A DNA stretch of 64,000 nucleotides from Harmothoe impar. Lineage: Eukaryota; Annelida; Polychaeta; Phyllodocida; Polynoidae. This document shows positions 46,878 to 59,644 of this stretch, piece by piece. The stretch spans positions 44,437,152 to 44,501,151 of the forward strand of contig OX381720.1 of the NCBI GenBank assembly GCA_947462335.1, in the 5' to 3' direction. Numbering within the stretch: the first letter of the stretch is position 1; each line of letters starts with the position of its first letter. Made by a program: the position numbers and the translations under genes. The notes below the pieces were generated by a model, which searched no databases, was not told where the DNA came from, and worked only from the letters and a program-made list of their open reading frames with translations.

Positions 46878-48639
46878 ACTACACATTTCCTCTAAGCAAG
46901 TGTTGCATATATGTAATTTATCATATTGATGTAGTCAGAGTCTTAAAGGATTGTCTTCATCACCAGTGGCTGGAGGATTATCCAGCCATAGCGGAGTAAA
47001 TTTAAACTATATGCTTGACATTCTGCTGAAATTGATATGAGTCACCTGCTGAACCTGACTATTGCAAGAACTTCTTTATTGTTTTTGAGAGTCTTGCTCT
47101 ACAAAAAAATTTGAGCCAAGTCTAGGTCTTATCATTGTTTGCAATATTTCCCTGAAAGCAAATAGAAGCACATGGTCTTGACTGTATGATTACTATTTGA
47201 TATATGGCCCTGTGTAGCAGTCCCTCAGTGATCATTCATTTACTTTGACCTATAATTTTCTACAGTATTTTGCATAGGAGAGACCTGAACATAGGTTTGA
47301 TGATACATATTAAGTTTCATAGAAACTGTCATATATATATATATAAATTGAGTATTTGGTGGTATATGATGTAATTATGGATGAGAGCAATCAGCTGCTT
47401 ATCAAGGAACTGTAAACGCACTGATTATAGCATTAATGGTTATGGCCTTATGCAAGTGTGTCTAGAAACCTTAAACTTGCAGCTATATGGGTTTGGTCAA
47501 AGCCTGCCAGAGCTGAAATCAGCCCTGGCATGTACTGGCCTGGTCATTTTCTTTCAGTGTTTGGGGTGGTAGGATTTTTAGCTTTGACTGAGTTGGGGGG
47601 AAGGGAAAGACAATGTCATGTAGAACCTTCTTGAGGGCGGAGGGGGGAATACACCGTATTTCAGCAAAATGTCACCCCATCTTAAAAAGCCACTGACATG
47701 CTCTAGAAAAAAGGTGTTGTCCAGGTGGATTTTGAGTCATGTGGGGGGTGGCAAAATTTGTGTTGGTGCCGAAAGCTTTTTGCCACCCATGTATGTAAAA
47801 TCCAACATCTACTTGTTGGATAATTGACTCAGGGTTACCCTGAGTCTTGTGCGACGGGTTACAGTGGCTCTCTCAGCCTAAAATTTAAAACAGCTGTCAT
47901 TCCTTCAAAATTGGAGCTTTTTCTCTCAATTTTGTGTCATTAGATGCGTTACAATGTTGTCCTTCCTATGTAGTCGCGCTTTAATCCATTTTCAAACGCT
48001 CCCCCCTGAAAAGCATGATTTTAATTTTGTGTCTAAAATGGTGGTAATTTGATTCAGCATAGAGCCCTATGGGAGCCCGTAGATAACCCTTAACATATTG
48101 AACGGGCTCAGTGCTATCTCTATGGGAGACATTCCACCTCGCGGCCAACACAGGGTGAGATGCTTTTTTTCAGACCGCTCCGTCTTCCTTCTCTGCACTC
48201 CCTCCAGTATATATACTATATATCCTGTATGGTACTTTTCATATCAGCAAGGTAATTGAACACTTCCAGTTCATTTGGATTTAGTTCAATACCTTTTCAA
48301 TATCTGAGGGCCAAAGAGACAACCTTAGACAACCCTGGACCTGAGAGCCCCCTAAAGCAGAGGGTGACAGAAACTCTCACAGTGCATCAGTCTGTGCTGG
48401 GTTGCTGTTGATGTTAATCATCTGTAGAACACGAGGCTCCGCGGCCGACCGACACAGCGAAACAGAAACTGAGATGGTGTCGCTGCTGATGCTCCAATCG
48501 ACTCGTTTTTCGGCCGAGACGTAAAACAGCAGTTACGCGCCGCCAGGCGCTGACGCCCACAGCCACCTGCTCGCCTAGACGCACTTGCTCGCCCAAACTC
48601 CCTGGCTCGCCCACACCCAGCGGCTCGCCCACACCCACC
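46878..48639. other. Intergenic region after the Ser-rich gene
   Basis: 3' UTR of the preceding gene, then non-coding sequence. No gene recognised. 48540-48650 has a short GC-rich repeat around ctcgcccacacccag. Confidence 0.4.
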
Positions 48640-48840
48640 TGCTCAGCTGAAATATGATAACATACTAGTGTGACACATGATTTGAGGGTAGTTTTGACCC
48701 AGGAATACATTCCTGCCCTCAGAATTGACAAATAATTCATTGTTCCTGAAATAAAATTTACGGATTCAGTCTTTTAGTCCAGCAATTCAATCACTTTATC
48801 ACCCTGACCCTGAGTCATTTGTGATGTTAATCACACGTTC
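48640..48840 (-). repeat. Dispersed repeat, copy 3 (inverted)
   Basis: Reverse complement of the family at 2811-3035, sharing tgatttgagggtagtttt, aaataattcattgttcct and tcaccctgaccctgagtca. Confidence 0.65.
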
Positions 48841-49906
48841 AATTTTTACCATTCCCTCATGTATCTTGTCTGGTTATTCTATTAACAGAGTGTCATAAAC
48901 CAAAAGTCCTGACTTCCATGTCTGGAAAGCACGGCTAGGGTACATGTGTACATATGCCACTCTTTCCCCCTACTGCCTTTTCACAATAGGGGATATGAGT
49001 GATGATTGAGGAATGAGTGGGGGCTGGGAGATTTAGCTGTCAGTCAGAAAGACTGGGGATAAGTGAGGGACATGGAGGGATGAATGAGAGACATAGGGGG
49101 ATAGGTGAGGGACATTGAGGGTTTATTGAGTGAGGGACATGGGATGGGTGATGAATATGGAGGGATGAGTGAGGGACATTGAGGGATGGGTGGGCGACAT
49201 GGAGGGATGAGGTGCAGCATCCATTTTGCTCGTCAGAATTATAATCCAGACAAAATCCGAGATTGCCACCAAAGATTGAAGTTCTTTTGTTTTTTCTTGT
49301 ATAATAAATGAAAATGGGGGTTTTCTGGGATACAGAATTCAAATTTTCTGTCAAAATTGTGATCTGGATAAAATCCAAGATGGCTTCAAAAAAAGTTATA
49401 TGATTTCCTCGTATAACATGAAAATTTGGAATCCATTTATTGAGTCAGAATTATAATTGGGATAAAATTCAAGGTGGCCAACATTAACTCAAGTGTATTT
49501 GATTTCGTTTCATACATGTAAAATGTACTACACTGTCCACCATGCTGGTAACTTGCGATAACCATTTAGACAAATATATTGTTAGAATGTAAAGGGTTGC
49601 ATGACCAGCAGCAGTTAATGGTAGCATCTAAAATGTAAAGGATTGCATGGCCAGCAGCAATTAATGGTAGCCGATGGTATATATGAAAGGATTAAGTTTA
49701 CTTGCATAATACAATTGCATTTGACAAATAATGTGTTGAGAGATGGCTGGTTGAATTCTGTGAGACACCTATCTACTACTTTATAAATGTTATCGCACTT
49801 CAATTCAATTCACATCACCTTTTTACTCTGTAAGAAACTGTTTAGCTAGATTTGTTTGTTATAAAGAATATGGAAGAACATATTACTTTTCTTGTCTTAT
49901 TCTCTT
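48841..49906. other. Intergenic region with short degenerate repeats
   Basis: 49050-49215 is a run of gagggacatggagggatga units of about 20-30 bases. After it come diverged copies of a block with agaattataatccagacaaaat and caagatggc. No gene. Confidence 0.45.
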
Positions 49907-50255
49907 TTAACCCTTTAACTGCTGGCCTTGAAAAATGCAATTTGGGGGTTAACCACCGGCCCTATGCCATGGGAATATGCAACTTTGCAAGTATATGCTC
50001 CCTGGGATAGTGACTAAGGAGTAAAAATTAATTTTATTGTATACATAATTCACACTTTTCTGACTAGGGGACGTAGTACTCATGTTAAATATGTTTGGAT
50101 TGACCCAAAAATTCTCATTCTTTGTCTCAAAGCAGGAGCTGGAATTTAGTGGTATTGCTGTCATAGGGCAGCACTGTTGCTGCCCTATGGCAGCAGCGGT
50201 TTTTCAAGGGTATTTTAGATGCTGCCCAGAGGCAGCAGCGACCCTTAAAGGGTTA
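49907..50255. mobile_element. piggyBac-type MITE (TTAA-CCCTTTAA ends)
   Basis: TTAACCCTTTAACTGCTGG at the left and cccttaaagggttaa at the right. TTAA at both edges suits piggyBac target duplication. The middle is a gcagcactgttgctgccc palindrome cluster. Confidence 0.65.
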
Positions 50256-51618
50256 ATGTACGCATCTAGGCCTATAACTAATGGGAAAAATTACATTAGC
50301 CTTCATATTATGCTGAGTTAACGAATTACATTGTAGTGAGTGGTTTTTTTTTGGCAAACATGAACAAGAATGTACAATATGGCCGTACCTGATGTCCTAC
50401 CTCCTATATTTAACATTATTCCCCCGAATCCAGCTTAGAAGTCAGCTGTTTAAATTGTTCTTTTCATGCTTTTTTTTGAGTTCACACTCCATAACTCCAT
50501 CAACTAAGCTACTATATAACTGTGCCCGTGGAATCCTCTAATTTGGCTCTTATTGCCCATCAAGGATATTCTATTGTGCCCCATCCTGAAAATGTACATA
50601 TATACTGTAATGAGATTTGGAACACATTTATGTACGAGTTAAAATATTGAAACAAAAACAACTCGGTATGCTACCTTAACACATTAAGTTTAGGTCGTCT
50701 GAGTTGGTCAACATTACCATTAGGTAGAATAGAGAAAAAAGCCGGGAAGGACACAACAGAGTTGGAGAGATTGAAAGCGAGTGATAGGAAGAATAGATAT
50801 AGAAGAGGGTCAGAGAGAGGTATATACAGAGAAGAAACATATCAGATGCAGAGAGGGAAGGAGATGCAGAGAGGGAGAGATGGCATAGGCGATCAGAGAG
50901 AAGAGGAATTTCATCTAAAGAAACAGGACGAGAGGAAGAAAACTGTGACTATAGTGAATGAGAGGGAAGCACAGGCACACTCAAAAAGTAAACTCGTCTG
51001 CAGACTCTTCTAAGTGACAAGAGAGTGGGTCCTCTAGCTGTAGTTGTCAGGTAGAAGATACACTTGGTATGTGCCAGCCCAAAACCTGACTCATGCCAGC
51101 CCTAGACTCTTCAACCAGGGTCTGATTCAGGACTTTCCCTGTAGGTGGCATCAGTATAACATGCATTATGTATAACTTTGGGGAATGCATTGCTATGTTG
51201 ATTTTAATCATATTTATGGGAATACACATTCATGTTATGAAGAATCCTGAAATTTTTCTATTGGGGATGCTAGAAAAGGTAAAGGAATCAATGTTTTGAT
51301 ATAATTGAGACAAAACAAATATGTGTAGGGCACAGACACCTCTTTTGTGGTTATTTCTATGGTACAATAGCTGCAAGGAAACTCCCTTTGGTATGACATC
51401 CAAATAATTATGTGTTAGCAGTCTGTAACTAAAGGGTAGAAATACTCTCAATATAGACTTGGGGATGTGGCAAGAATTCCCCTAACCTACATACCTCTAT
51501 GTTTGTATGAATTAGCTATTATAAACCTCAGAAATATAGACAGACATGGACAACAATTATGTCTAGGCAGAAACCAGTTAGCTCCACCTGCAGTGAAGTA
51601 GAGGTTATAGTGCACAGG
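50256..51618. other. Intergenic, including a purine-rich patch
   Basis: 50740-50960 is GA-rich with gagagggaaggagatgcag-like repeats and a meaningless Arg/Glu-rich ORF. No gene seen. Confidence 0.4.
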
Positions 51619-51840
51619 TTAACCCTCTAAGGGGTGCATAGTGCTTTAAGGTGCTATGCTCTATGTGATCATAATACATGAATTCAGCCTTGGCAAGTAT
51701 ACTCGCCCAACTGTTGATTCATTTCCAAAGGTGCATGAATGCAGGCTTTGCAAATAGACTCACCAGGGCTACATTCATGCATCATGCTGACAAAGGGATT
51801 CAAGCACATTTAAAGCAGTTTGCAGCCAATAAAGGGTTAA
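51619..51840. mobile_element. TTAA-flanked MITE
   Basis: TTAACCCTCTAAGGGGTGCA at the left, ccaataaagggttaa at the right. Internal blocks (agccttggcaagtatactcg, gcatcatgctgac) resemble the element at 37001-37190, so the two are related. Confidence 0.65.
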
Positions 51841-53954
51841 CTATTCTGGGTTGTGAATTTGACAACCTTAGACTTGTCACTTGGAGTGGGCCACTGCCTG
51901 GGCTAACATTGTCAGTTAGATGACCCTAGTCTTGTCTTGTGTGATGGTAACCGGACAGTTCATCAAATAGACAACCTTTAACTCGTTTATTTTATGACCG
52001 TCACTTTAAAGACCCTAAACTCTTCTTATAACACGACCTTTTGACAAGTTTGGATCCCTTCATTTTATCAGAGCAGAGCGGGTGGAAGGGATAGAGATAG
52101 AGATTCAGAAAAAGGGTGGAGGCAAAGGAGTGACAGAGTAACAAGGAGGGCAGCAGAGAGGGAGAGAGAGGACGAAGACTAAGAAGGTGCAGGAAAAGCG
52201 AGTAGATTTATTTTACTAGAAAGGAGGGGGGCAAAGAGTTCAGAAGAAAAGAAAGGAGAATATGGACAGCAGAGAAAAGTGGGGGAAGGAAAGTGAAAGG
52301 GGGAATATCGAGATACAGGGAGGCATTATGGGGACGATTTGGGGAGGAGAGAGAGAGAAATGCATACAAACTACATGGCATAAGGGAGTAAGGGCGAAGG
52401 GAAGGAAAGAGAAAGCGAAAGCATGAGATAACAGAGAGAAAGGGGGGTGAGAATAAAAGGAAAAAGTAATGAGTGGAGTGATGGGTGGAGAAGAAATAGA
52501 GACAATGGAAAGCCAGATGATAAATGACAGCAAAGGACAGGTAAATACGAGGCCGGAAAAGAGGGAGAGATAAAAGTGAGGGGTAATAGACGAAAAGAGG
52601 AAAAACAAATGTCATTAAGGAATGGGAGTGAGGGAAGAGGGAGAGATGAAGCGTTGTGCCGTTTTATTATCACTTTGTGATCAATGGGTATGAAATATAC
52701 GGGGTATATAACACAACATTTTGTCTAACCTATTCCTTTGAACCTCTCAGACTTGCATCCTCAAAACATATTAACATTCCATACGGCACAATTTTCCACA
52801 GATACAGTATATGAGATTACCTCCTTATATGTGCATTTCCCTGAACCATACAATCGTTTTTATCCAAATATATTTCAAAATATTATTTCAATCGCCTATC
52901 CGTACCCTTTTGCAATCTAAATCACGCTTTCAATCTATCTGATTATTGATTAAAAAAAACTATTTAAATCTTTCTGCTAGTATTTAGAAAGACCTCTTTA
53001 AGTTTAAGGGAGCTCTTTTTGCCTCCGGCCACCCAATATGACCTTACAAAATGCAATGCACCTCTGCAGACTGAGGTAGAAATCCAGACTGAGAACATGC
53101 CTGGAGATTGTCTTCTATTCTCCTAGCAGAGTCTGTGTTGACCCAGTTGCAGTGTTTGCCATGTCTAAGCTAAACAAACCTGTGACAGTGCAGGCTAGTG
53201 TTGGTCCTGTTGAAGCAGACACCTGACCCTGTTAAATGTGCTTAATATCATCAGGTGTGTTTAATATAACATGACATGTTTGTTATAGGGATTGAAAGGG
53301 GGAGGGCGTGTTTCCCCCAAATATTTTGTAAAAAGAAAAAAAAGAAAAAAATCGGCCCAGAAGATTACACATACATGTACTAGGCTTGGCTTGGATAGAC
53401 TGTAGAGTTAGGGATGAGGGGACGGGAGGGGGGGGGGGGCTGGCTAGCTTCCACGATGAATGCTTATTGCCATGCTGGCCTACCATTGGCCACAGCCTCC
53501 CTGGCCACAGTCTCCCTGGCCACAGCCGTCCTGCTCCTGTTAAAATCAATCGTGCAGACATTTCGATCAGTCCATATCCAATGTCGGATAATGTCCAGTC
53601 AATATGTCAGTGCAAGGGTTCTTTACTAAATCGTAGGCCCTACATCCAATCATTCAGCTACATTCTAAGCCTGCTTCCAGCTGGGTTTCAATGTCTCAAG
53701 TTTAATATATTGTAACATGCAGTTTAACAAACTGCCAACATATAGAAGGCCTTTGGTCCCTTTTAATGCCCCGGTCAGACCGAGAATAGACGCAGAGGTC
53801 AGCTATCGGCATTACGTAACTAGTCTAGGTTCGGCTGTTAGACGGACTATAATATATGTGTTACAACCCACACGCTCTACTGGTAGGGAGGGGGGGGGGG
53901 CACTCTCAGTAACTTTTAGTATTGTCCAGTATTGTCAACCAGGAACTGGTATAG
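51841..53954. other. Intergenic, with a 580-bp GA-rich tract
   Basis: 52070-52650 is strongly purine-rich; its minus-strand Phe/Leu/Ser ORFs are artefacts. The rest shows no gene. 53485-53530 contains three copies of ctccctggccacag. Confidence 0.45.
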
Positions 53955-55139
53955 GTTGAGTTACATATACAGTTCAGCTACGCCATAGTGTGGGCAACCA
54001 AAGGCAACACATGCTTAGGCAACCTCACCATGATAGCCACACACAGGGTAATAACATCAAAATCGATTTTTAATTATCCCCAAGTTATGCTGATACATAC
54101 CTTTCACCATACAATATGATATTTTAAATGTATGTATTCATGTGTATCTCATGATACATATATGGGCATCTATATTTATACATAACTGGGGGTGCAGATG
54201 GGTCCCCCCTCCCCCCCGGAGGTCGGAACGTCCCGGAAATTAAAGCTACACTGGCGTGTACCGGACATACTCACATTGACACCCCCTCTAGTAGGTGGAA
54301 AGGACACTAATATTACTATGGGTTACACAATCTTAGCTCAATGTCCAAGCACAAGATGAAAGTTATCTACAATTAGTTATGCTCAGTATGGGTCACAGCA
54401 GGTGGTATCTGACCCCTGACCCCATGTGAGCAGCTCAGACCTCCTGCTGTGATGTGGCGTCATTGGGTGTGACAATAGAAAGAATGGTTACATCTACAAA
54501 GAGATGGATAGATTACTATGTGTTTATGTTATGTAATGTTATGTTTTAACACATTTGGGCACTAAAACAGCCAATATATGGCAGATGGGGGCAGGGAAGA
54601 AACCTGGAGAGGAGGGAATGGGTGGATTGGACCTGGAGGGGTTTTATTTCCTGATTATATAATGGCTGCTAATGGCGGTACCGTTAGCAGCAGAAGTGAG
54701 TTCATGCCATAGCAGCTTTATTAAGGGGCCCAGGTCACAAAGTCGCTTTTTTGGACCCTGTCTTCTATAGTAATTTTTTACCAAAAGTCGCAAAGTCGTT
54801 TTTATTATTGCCTTGGGTCGAAAGTCGCCTCCAAAACGGCCCAGGTCGCCAGGTCGCTTTTGACCCATCTGCAGTCACATAACTGATTGATTCAGAGTCA
54901 CCCTACCTACTAGTGAATTACATATACAGTCACAGTGTGGGCAAACAAAGGCAACACGTGCTTAGGTAACCTCACAATGATAGCCACACACCAGGGTCAT
55001 TATACTAAAATCTGTTTTTAATTATCCCTGGTTATATTGATGCATAGCTTTCACAATACAACATAATATCTCAAATGTATGTATTCATGTGTATTTAATG
55101 ATACATGTACGGCTATTAATATTTATATATAACTGGTTG
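53955..55139. repeat. Diverged direct duplication of about 230 bp
   Basis: 53955-54188 and 54913-55139 match over their length (aaaggcaacacatgcttagg, tgatagccacacac, aaatgtatgtattcatgtg) with many substitutions. The intervening 0.7 kb has no gene. Confidence 0.8.
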
Positions 55140-55167
55140 ATTCAGAGTCACCCTACCTAGTGGTCAC

Positions 55168-55722
55168 TGTCCAGGATGCTGTTTTTCCACAAATTTGCGG
55201 ACCTCCGTAAATTTGCGGACGTCCATAAATACACTGTCCATATGTTAATGGAGCTCCGGGAATATTTATGGATGTCCGCAAATATATATGGATGTCCGTA
55301 TTGTATGCTTAAGTACTAAAAAACGATTCCCATATATTTTTGCGGACCTCCATGAATAATATAATATATTATATAGAAAGTGTATTTACGGACCACCACA
55401 AATTTGCGGACCTCCGCATATTTGTGGAGAAACAGCATCCTGTGGTCAGTTTGCCCACCTGGATGCTGTTTCTCCACAAATTTGTGGACCCCCGTATATA
55501 TTTGCGGACCCCCGTATATATTTGCAGAGTCCCGCAAATTTATCAAATGTGTATTCTGCAAATTTGTAGATGTCCGTAAATTTCGTGTTAATAAGGATAC
55601 AAATAAGGACCTCCGTACATATTTGCGGACATCCGTATATATTTGCGGAGCTCCACAAATATATTTGCGGTCCTCCGCAAATTTGCGGACGTCCCCAAAT
55701 TTGTGGAGAAACAGCACCCTGG
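55168..55722. repeat. Two tandem foldback elements built from TTTGCGGACNTCCG units
   Basis: 55168-55444 and 55458-55722 each run from ggatgctgtttctccacaaa to its reverse complement. They are filled with atttgcggacctccgcaaat-type palindromic units of about 20-30 bases. A third start at 55722 is cut short. Open frames on both strands come from the repeat. Confidence 0.8.
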
Positions 55723-55773
55723 ATACTGTTTCTCAACAAATTTGCGACATCCGCAAATTTGTGGAGAATATCT

Positions 55774-56730
55774 AGGGGCTGCAATTGATAGAGCTCTAAC
55801 CTTTGTAGAACAGGCAAAATCAGTAAGAGATGCAACTAATTTCCTGAACTTTAAGTTAGGGAAAATCAGGCCGAGTGTGGCCGCTGAAATTGCCATTCTA
55901 ATCTTCAAACAAACCATACTCCCAAAGTTTGACTACTGTTCCTTTTTACTTGATGGCTGTACTCAAAAATGGCCAGACAAAATAGGGAAAATTCAAAATA
56001 GATGTTTACGATGTTGCCTGAAAGTTAAGGTTAGAGGCAATCCTATTGTTAAGCTTCATCAAGATTGTACAACTCCTCTACCAGGTCTAAGACGGAAGGA
56101 AATGCTAATCTCTATGTTCTTCTCAAGAGCTAGAAATCTCGCGAAAAATCCTAGAACCAGAAGCAGTTATTGCCCAAATTTTCCACTCAGGAGACCTAAA
56201 ACTGAGTTTTACAAAAAGAGCCCCTACTATAGAGGAGCTTTTGAGTGGAACATCCTTCCGTCGAAAATCCAATCCATAGAGGATAAAACTAGTTTTAAGT
56301 TGCAGCTAAAAAAACATATGGGTACCTTTTTCAAGAAACCTAGATCTAAGAAAAAGAAAAATGAGAGGTTAACTAGGGTTTCTTAGATCACCTCAGACCA
56401 TTGTTCATGCACTCTTATCAAATTTGCTGCCCATAACTTCCTCATAATCATATTGCTCTCTTTCTTCTATAGGCCTAGTACCTCTGTGAATCAAAAATAC
56501 CCTATTATCTGCATGTAAATATTGAAAATCACCATCATTGTACATTTATCCTATTCAGCCTGTAAATACCCAATGGTTTAATACTGCTTGCAGTGAAAGC
56601 TGGTCAACAACGAGTAGGCCTACGCCCCTGAGTCTGACTCGACCTGGGATGTCACACGAATCCGGAACTGTACTTGAAAATCATGACAATAAACGTGTTA
56701 TGAAGTGCATAACAAAAAAAAACAAAAAAC
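55774..56730 (+). pseudogene. 5'-truncated LINE: C-terminal reverse-transcriptase remnant and 3' tail
   Basis: An open stretch to the stop at 56386 encodes about 200 residues. TILPKFDYCSFLLDGCTQKW, IQNRCLRCCL and FEWNILPSKIQSIEDKTSFK form the typical C-terminal segment of CR1/L2/Jockey-like reverse transcriptases, downstream of the catalytic YADD region, which is absent. After about 340 bases of 3' UTR the element ends in tgcataacaaaaaaaaac. The same tail occurs at 12745-12838. It directly follows the foldback repeats at 55722. The fragment is open but lacks the active site. Confidence 0.8.
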
Positions 56731-56970
56731 AACAACAGGACCCTGGGACAAAACAAACTAGGGACAACTAGTGAGTGGCCCCCCCTCCCTCACCACAACC
56801 TGCCCACCGAGTGAGTTAGTTCAAACTTTAGACGCTGGGGCTCAGACCTCGGGGATCACTAAGTATACCGCAACACAGACGCACGGCTTCATCGTCATAC
56901 AGCCGGCATCTGCTGAAGGACACACAGGTACTACTACCCACAACCAGTAGCAGACACACAATTAGACAGG
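56731..56970 (+). promoter_or_regulatory. Upstream region and 5' UTR of the AIFM2-like gene
   Basis: Sequence between the LINE tail and the ATG at 56971; the transcript start should lie here. No specific element is claimed. Confidence 0.3.
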
Positions 56971-57151
56971 ATGGGAGGAAACAAGCTGAGTTTACCAGCA
57001 GACAAGCGGATTGTCATCGTGGGAGGAGGCTATGGAGGGTCTGCTGTCGGAGGAAGGTTGATAAAGGATAAACATCCCAATTTCACACTTATAGATGGAC
57101 GTGAGGCCATGCACCATAACGTCGCCGCGGGGAGAGCAGCTTTACAGAAAG
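56971..57151 (+). CDS. AIFM2: AIFM2/FSP1-like oxidoreductase, first coding exon only
   Basis: The exon encodes 60 residues and ends in a GAAAG|gtaacg donor in phase 1. RIVIVGGGYGGSAVGGRLI is the FAD-binding dinucleotide fold. FTLIDGREAMHHNVAAGRAA follows, with the acidic residue ending strand 2 and the HHNVAA block that AIFM2 shares. AIFM2/FSP1 reduces ubiquinone with NAD(P)H at membranes and protects against ferroptosis. Gly2 is present as in the myristoylated family members, but residue 6 is Leu rather than Ser, so the consensus is imperfect. The remaining exons are not in the window: the sequence runs into a 200-N gap and then into a second copy of an unrelated locus. The gene is probably whole in the animal and broken by assembly. 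Confidence 0.8.
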
Positions 57152-57802
57152 GTAACGTTCAGCCAGTTCATCCATTCTATATATACTTGTATGTACCTGT
57201 ATTTGGTGCCATTTTCTATTCAATTATCGACTTGACAGCTATATAAGGGAGTATCCAGGGGTGTATAGCAGAGGAAAATGGTCTTTCTTATAGAGGCACG
57301 ATTGGAGTATATATCATGCAATGCTAATCGATGAATGTGGTCACCGTGTGATGTTATTAAAATGACAACAGAGGCCTTCGGCCTCTGGTGAGTGGCATCG
57401 CTACAATGATGCAGTACGGCATTATGATCCAACACGACAATGATGCAGCACATGCATTTGTCACTACCATGCTCATGATGCATCACAATGCTACCCATGA
57501 TGTGATGATGCAAAGAGACTATACAACTGTAATGCCTTACTTGTCAGTGTGCTATATGATCATTATATGGCGGGCTGTATGGTGACCGGCTTGGACAGAG
57601 AATAGGGGAAGGTTGCCAAAATTGCCCCCCCCCTTTCGCTGTCTAGTGTTTATATAAAAAAAAAAGAATCTGAAAAGTACATCGTAGATATATGCAGGGT
57701 AAGCCTAGTCAAATGCCTTCTAGTACTGAGAAAAAATGTTTAAGATTCAGTTCATTCTAGCTACCAGAAGGGAAGGGATTAAGAATGCAAAGGGGAGTAG
57801 TA
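57152..57802 (+). other. Start of AIFM2-like intron 1
   Basis: No second exon is recognisable before the gap. A small cluster of catgatgcatcacaatg-type words lies at 57400-57520. Confidence 0.4.
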
Positions 57803-58002
57803 NNNNNNNNNNNNNNNNNNNNNNNNNNNNNNNNNNNNNNNNNNNNNNNNNNNNNNNNNNNNNNNNNNNNNNNNNNNNNNNNNNNNNNNNNNNNNNNNNN
57901 NNNNNNNNNNNNNNNNNNNNNNNNNNNNNNNNNNNNNNNNNNNNNNNNNNNNNNNNNNNNNNNNNNNNNNNNNNNNNNNNNNNNNNNNNNNNNNNNNNNN
58001 NN
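57803..58002. other. Assembly gap, 200 N
   Basis: Exactly 200 N, likely a placeholder of arbitrary length. Everything after it duplicates 21026 onward. Confidence 0.98.
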
Positions 58003-59644
58003 CCCCTCTATATAACTACGAGTTAACATAGAAGTACCCTTCGCCATAGAGCTACTGTAACCCTGGCTGTCTTGTGTCAAGCCAGGCATATCACCATCCC
58101 GATAGGCAAAGATATGTCATAATGGGCATCCAAATATTTGGTTTTAGGCAAGCTTGTCGAAAATCATACCACATGCTAGCTGGAATCTTTGCCAACTTTA
58201 AATAAATAAAATGCAGTAAGTAGAAGAAAAGCTATGATTTTTTTAAATAGAAAAGTTAGGACTCATTAGCCTAGGTCAGCATTTCTGGTCCTTATCAGCA
58301 GAGTGCAGGTAAATTAGGTCAATCCGCAGCCCACTGACCAAACACACTGAGTGGGCATTTTTTACCTCACCACTGATTATTTTTGGACAAATAATGATAA
58401 AGAGAAGCCAGTCACACCAGCTTAAAGCTAACAGTTTGGGGCTTCTGTTCATGTATTTCTTATATAAATCCGATCTCTAGAAGTATTTTAAAACATAAGG
58501 GAAAGTCAAAAATGTTTGCGGTGGAGTAAAGTCAGCTCAATGAATTTTTTCCAATTTTTCACCAAACCTCCTCTCAGTCTTTTGCTTTGTGTTTTTCTGC
58601 TGCACAAGCTAGCAACAAACTGATTTCAGATTCTGATAGAGGACAAAATTGCACACATTTTGGTGGGGGTTTGAAAAAGTAAACAAAAGTTTGGATTTTT
58701 TGAAAAAGGCCCCAAAAAGTTTAAATTTCTGAATTTAAACAATTTTCAAATATTTTAATCATTTTTCTCCCTCATAATATAATCCAATAATTATATATTC
58801 TATTCGCAACAAAAAACATGCAGTTTGGCAAGATTTAGTGAAATGACACCTCTTTCAAAATATGCTGTCAAGATATGAACCGTTATGTTGTTTATGTCAA
58901 AAGTATTTATCCTACATTAAAATGGAGGTGATATTCAGAATCAGTGAAATCTTTACATAAGATTGTAAAATCCTATTATATTCCATGGAGCAAAACTCTC
59001 AAAACCATCATGTTGAACATTGCCCAATTACTATAGTGACAGATACGTGGGTGCTGTGCGCAGCGAAGCCGTGCCCATCCCTAGTCATATTAAAGAATAT
59101 GACAGTTATCACTGTATGTGGCCCTGAGTCTGATAGTGATTACTGATACTGATACTGAAAGATCGTACTCATTCAATCATACTCATAGTCATAGGATGTT
59201 TTTGATGTAGCCTGTACGGCTGTAGTTCGACACTTCTACCCCTGTAACCCAGATGTGTTGGACTAGTACGGCTGTAGAGTAGGTCTAGGCCAAAGGCAAA
59301 AAATTAAACCTGATTTATCATTTAGTTCCTTGCCAAAGCCTAGGGAAGGGTTAGTCAGACTAGGATGTGTATCTATAGACTCATAGTGGTATGCTTGAGT
59401 ATTTGAGTAAGACTAATATGTCCAGTGTTGCAGTGCAGAAAACGTATTATGCACACAGGCTGTGTAGCGAGGTCTTACACAGGCCATCTGCCTTCTACAT
59501 AGGCCATAAGGCCCATAATATTATGAAAATAGCGTGTATACATTGCTGTAATATAGGGAATTAATACTAATTTATATTGATACATAATACGGCAAACTTT
59601 TTATAGATCAATCGTTTCTAAAACACTTTACAAATGTTTTGCAG

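Noticed and set aside
55316..55835. ORFs on both strands over 100 residues
   Set aside because: Products of the palindromic TTTGCGGAC units; only the later LINE-encoded part (from about 55774) has protein similarity.
57736..58089. ORFs crossing the N gap
   Set aside because: Translation through N; not real.
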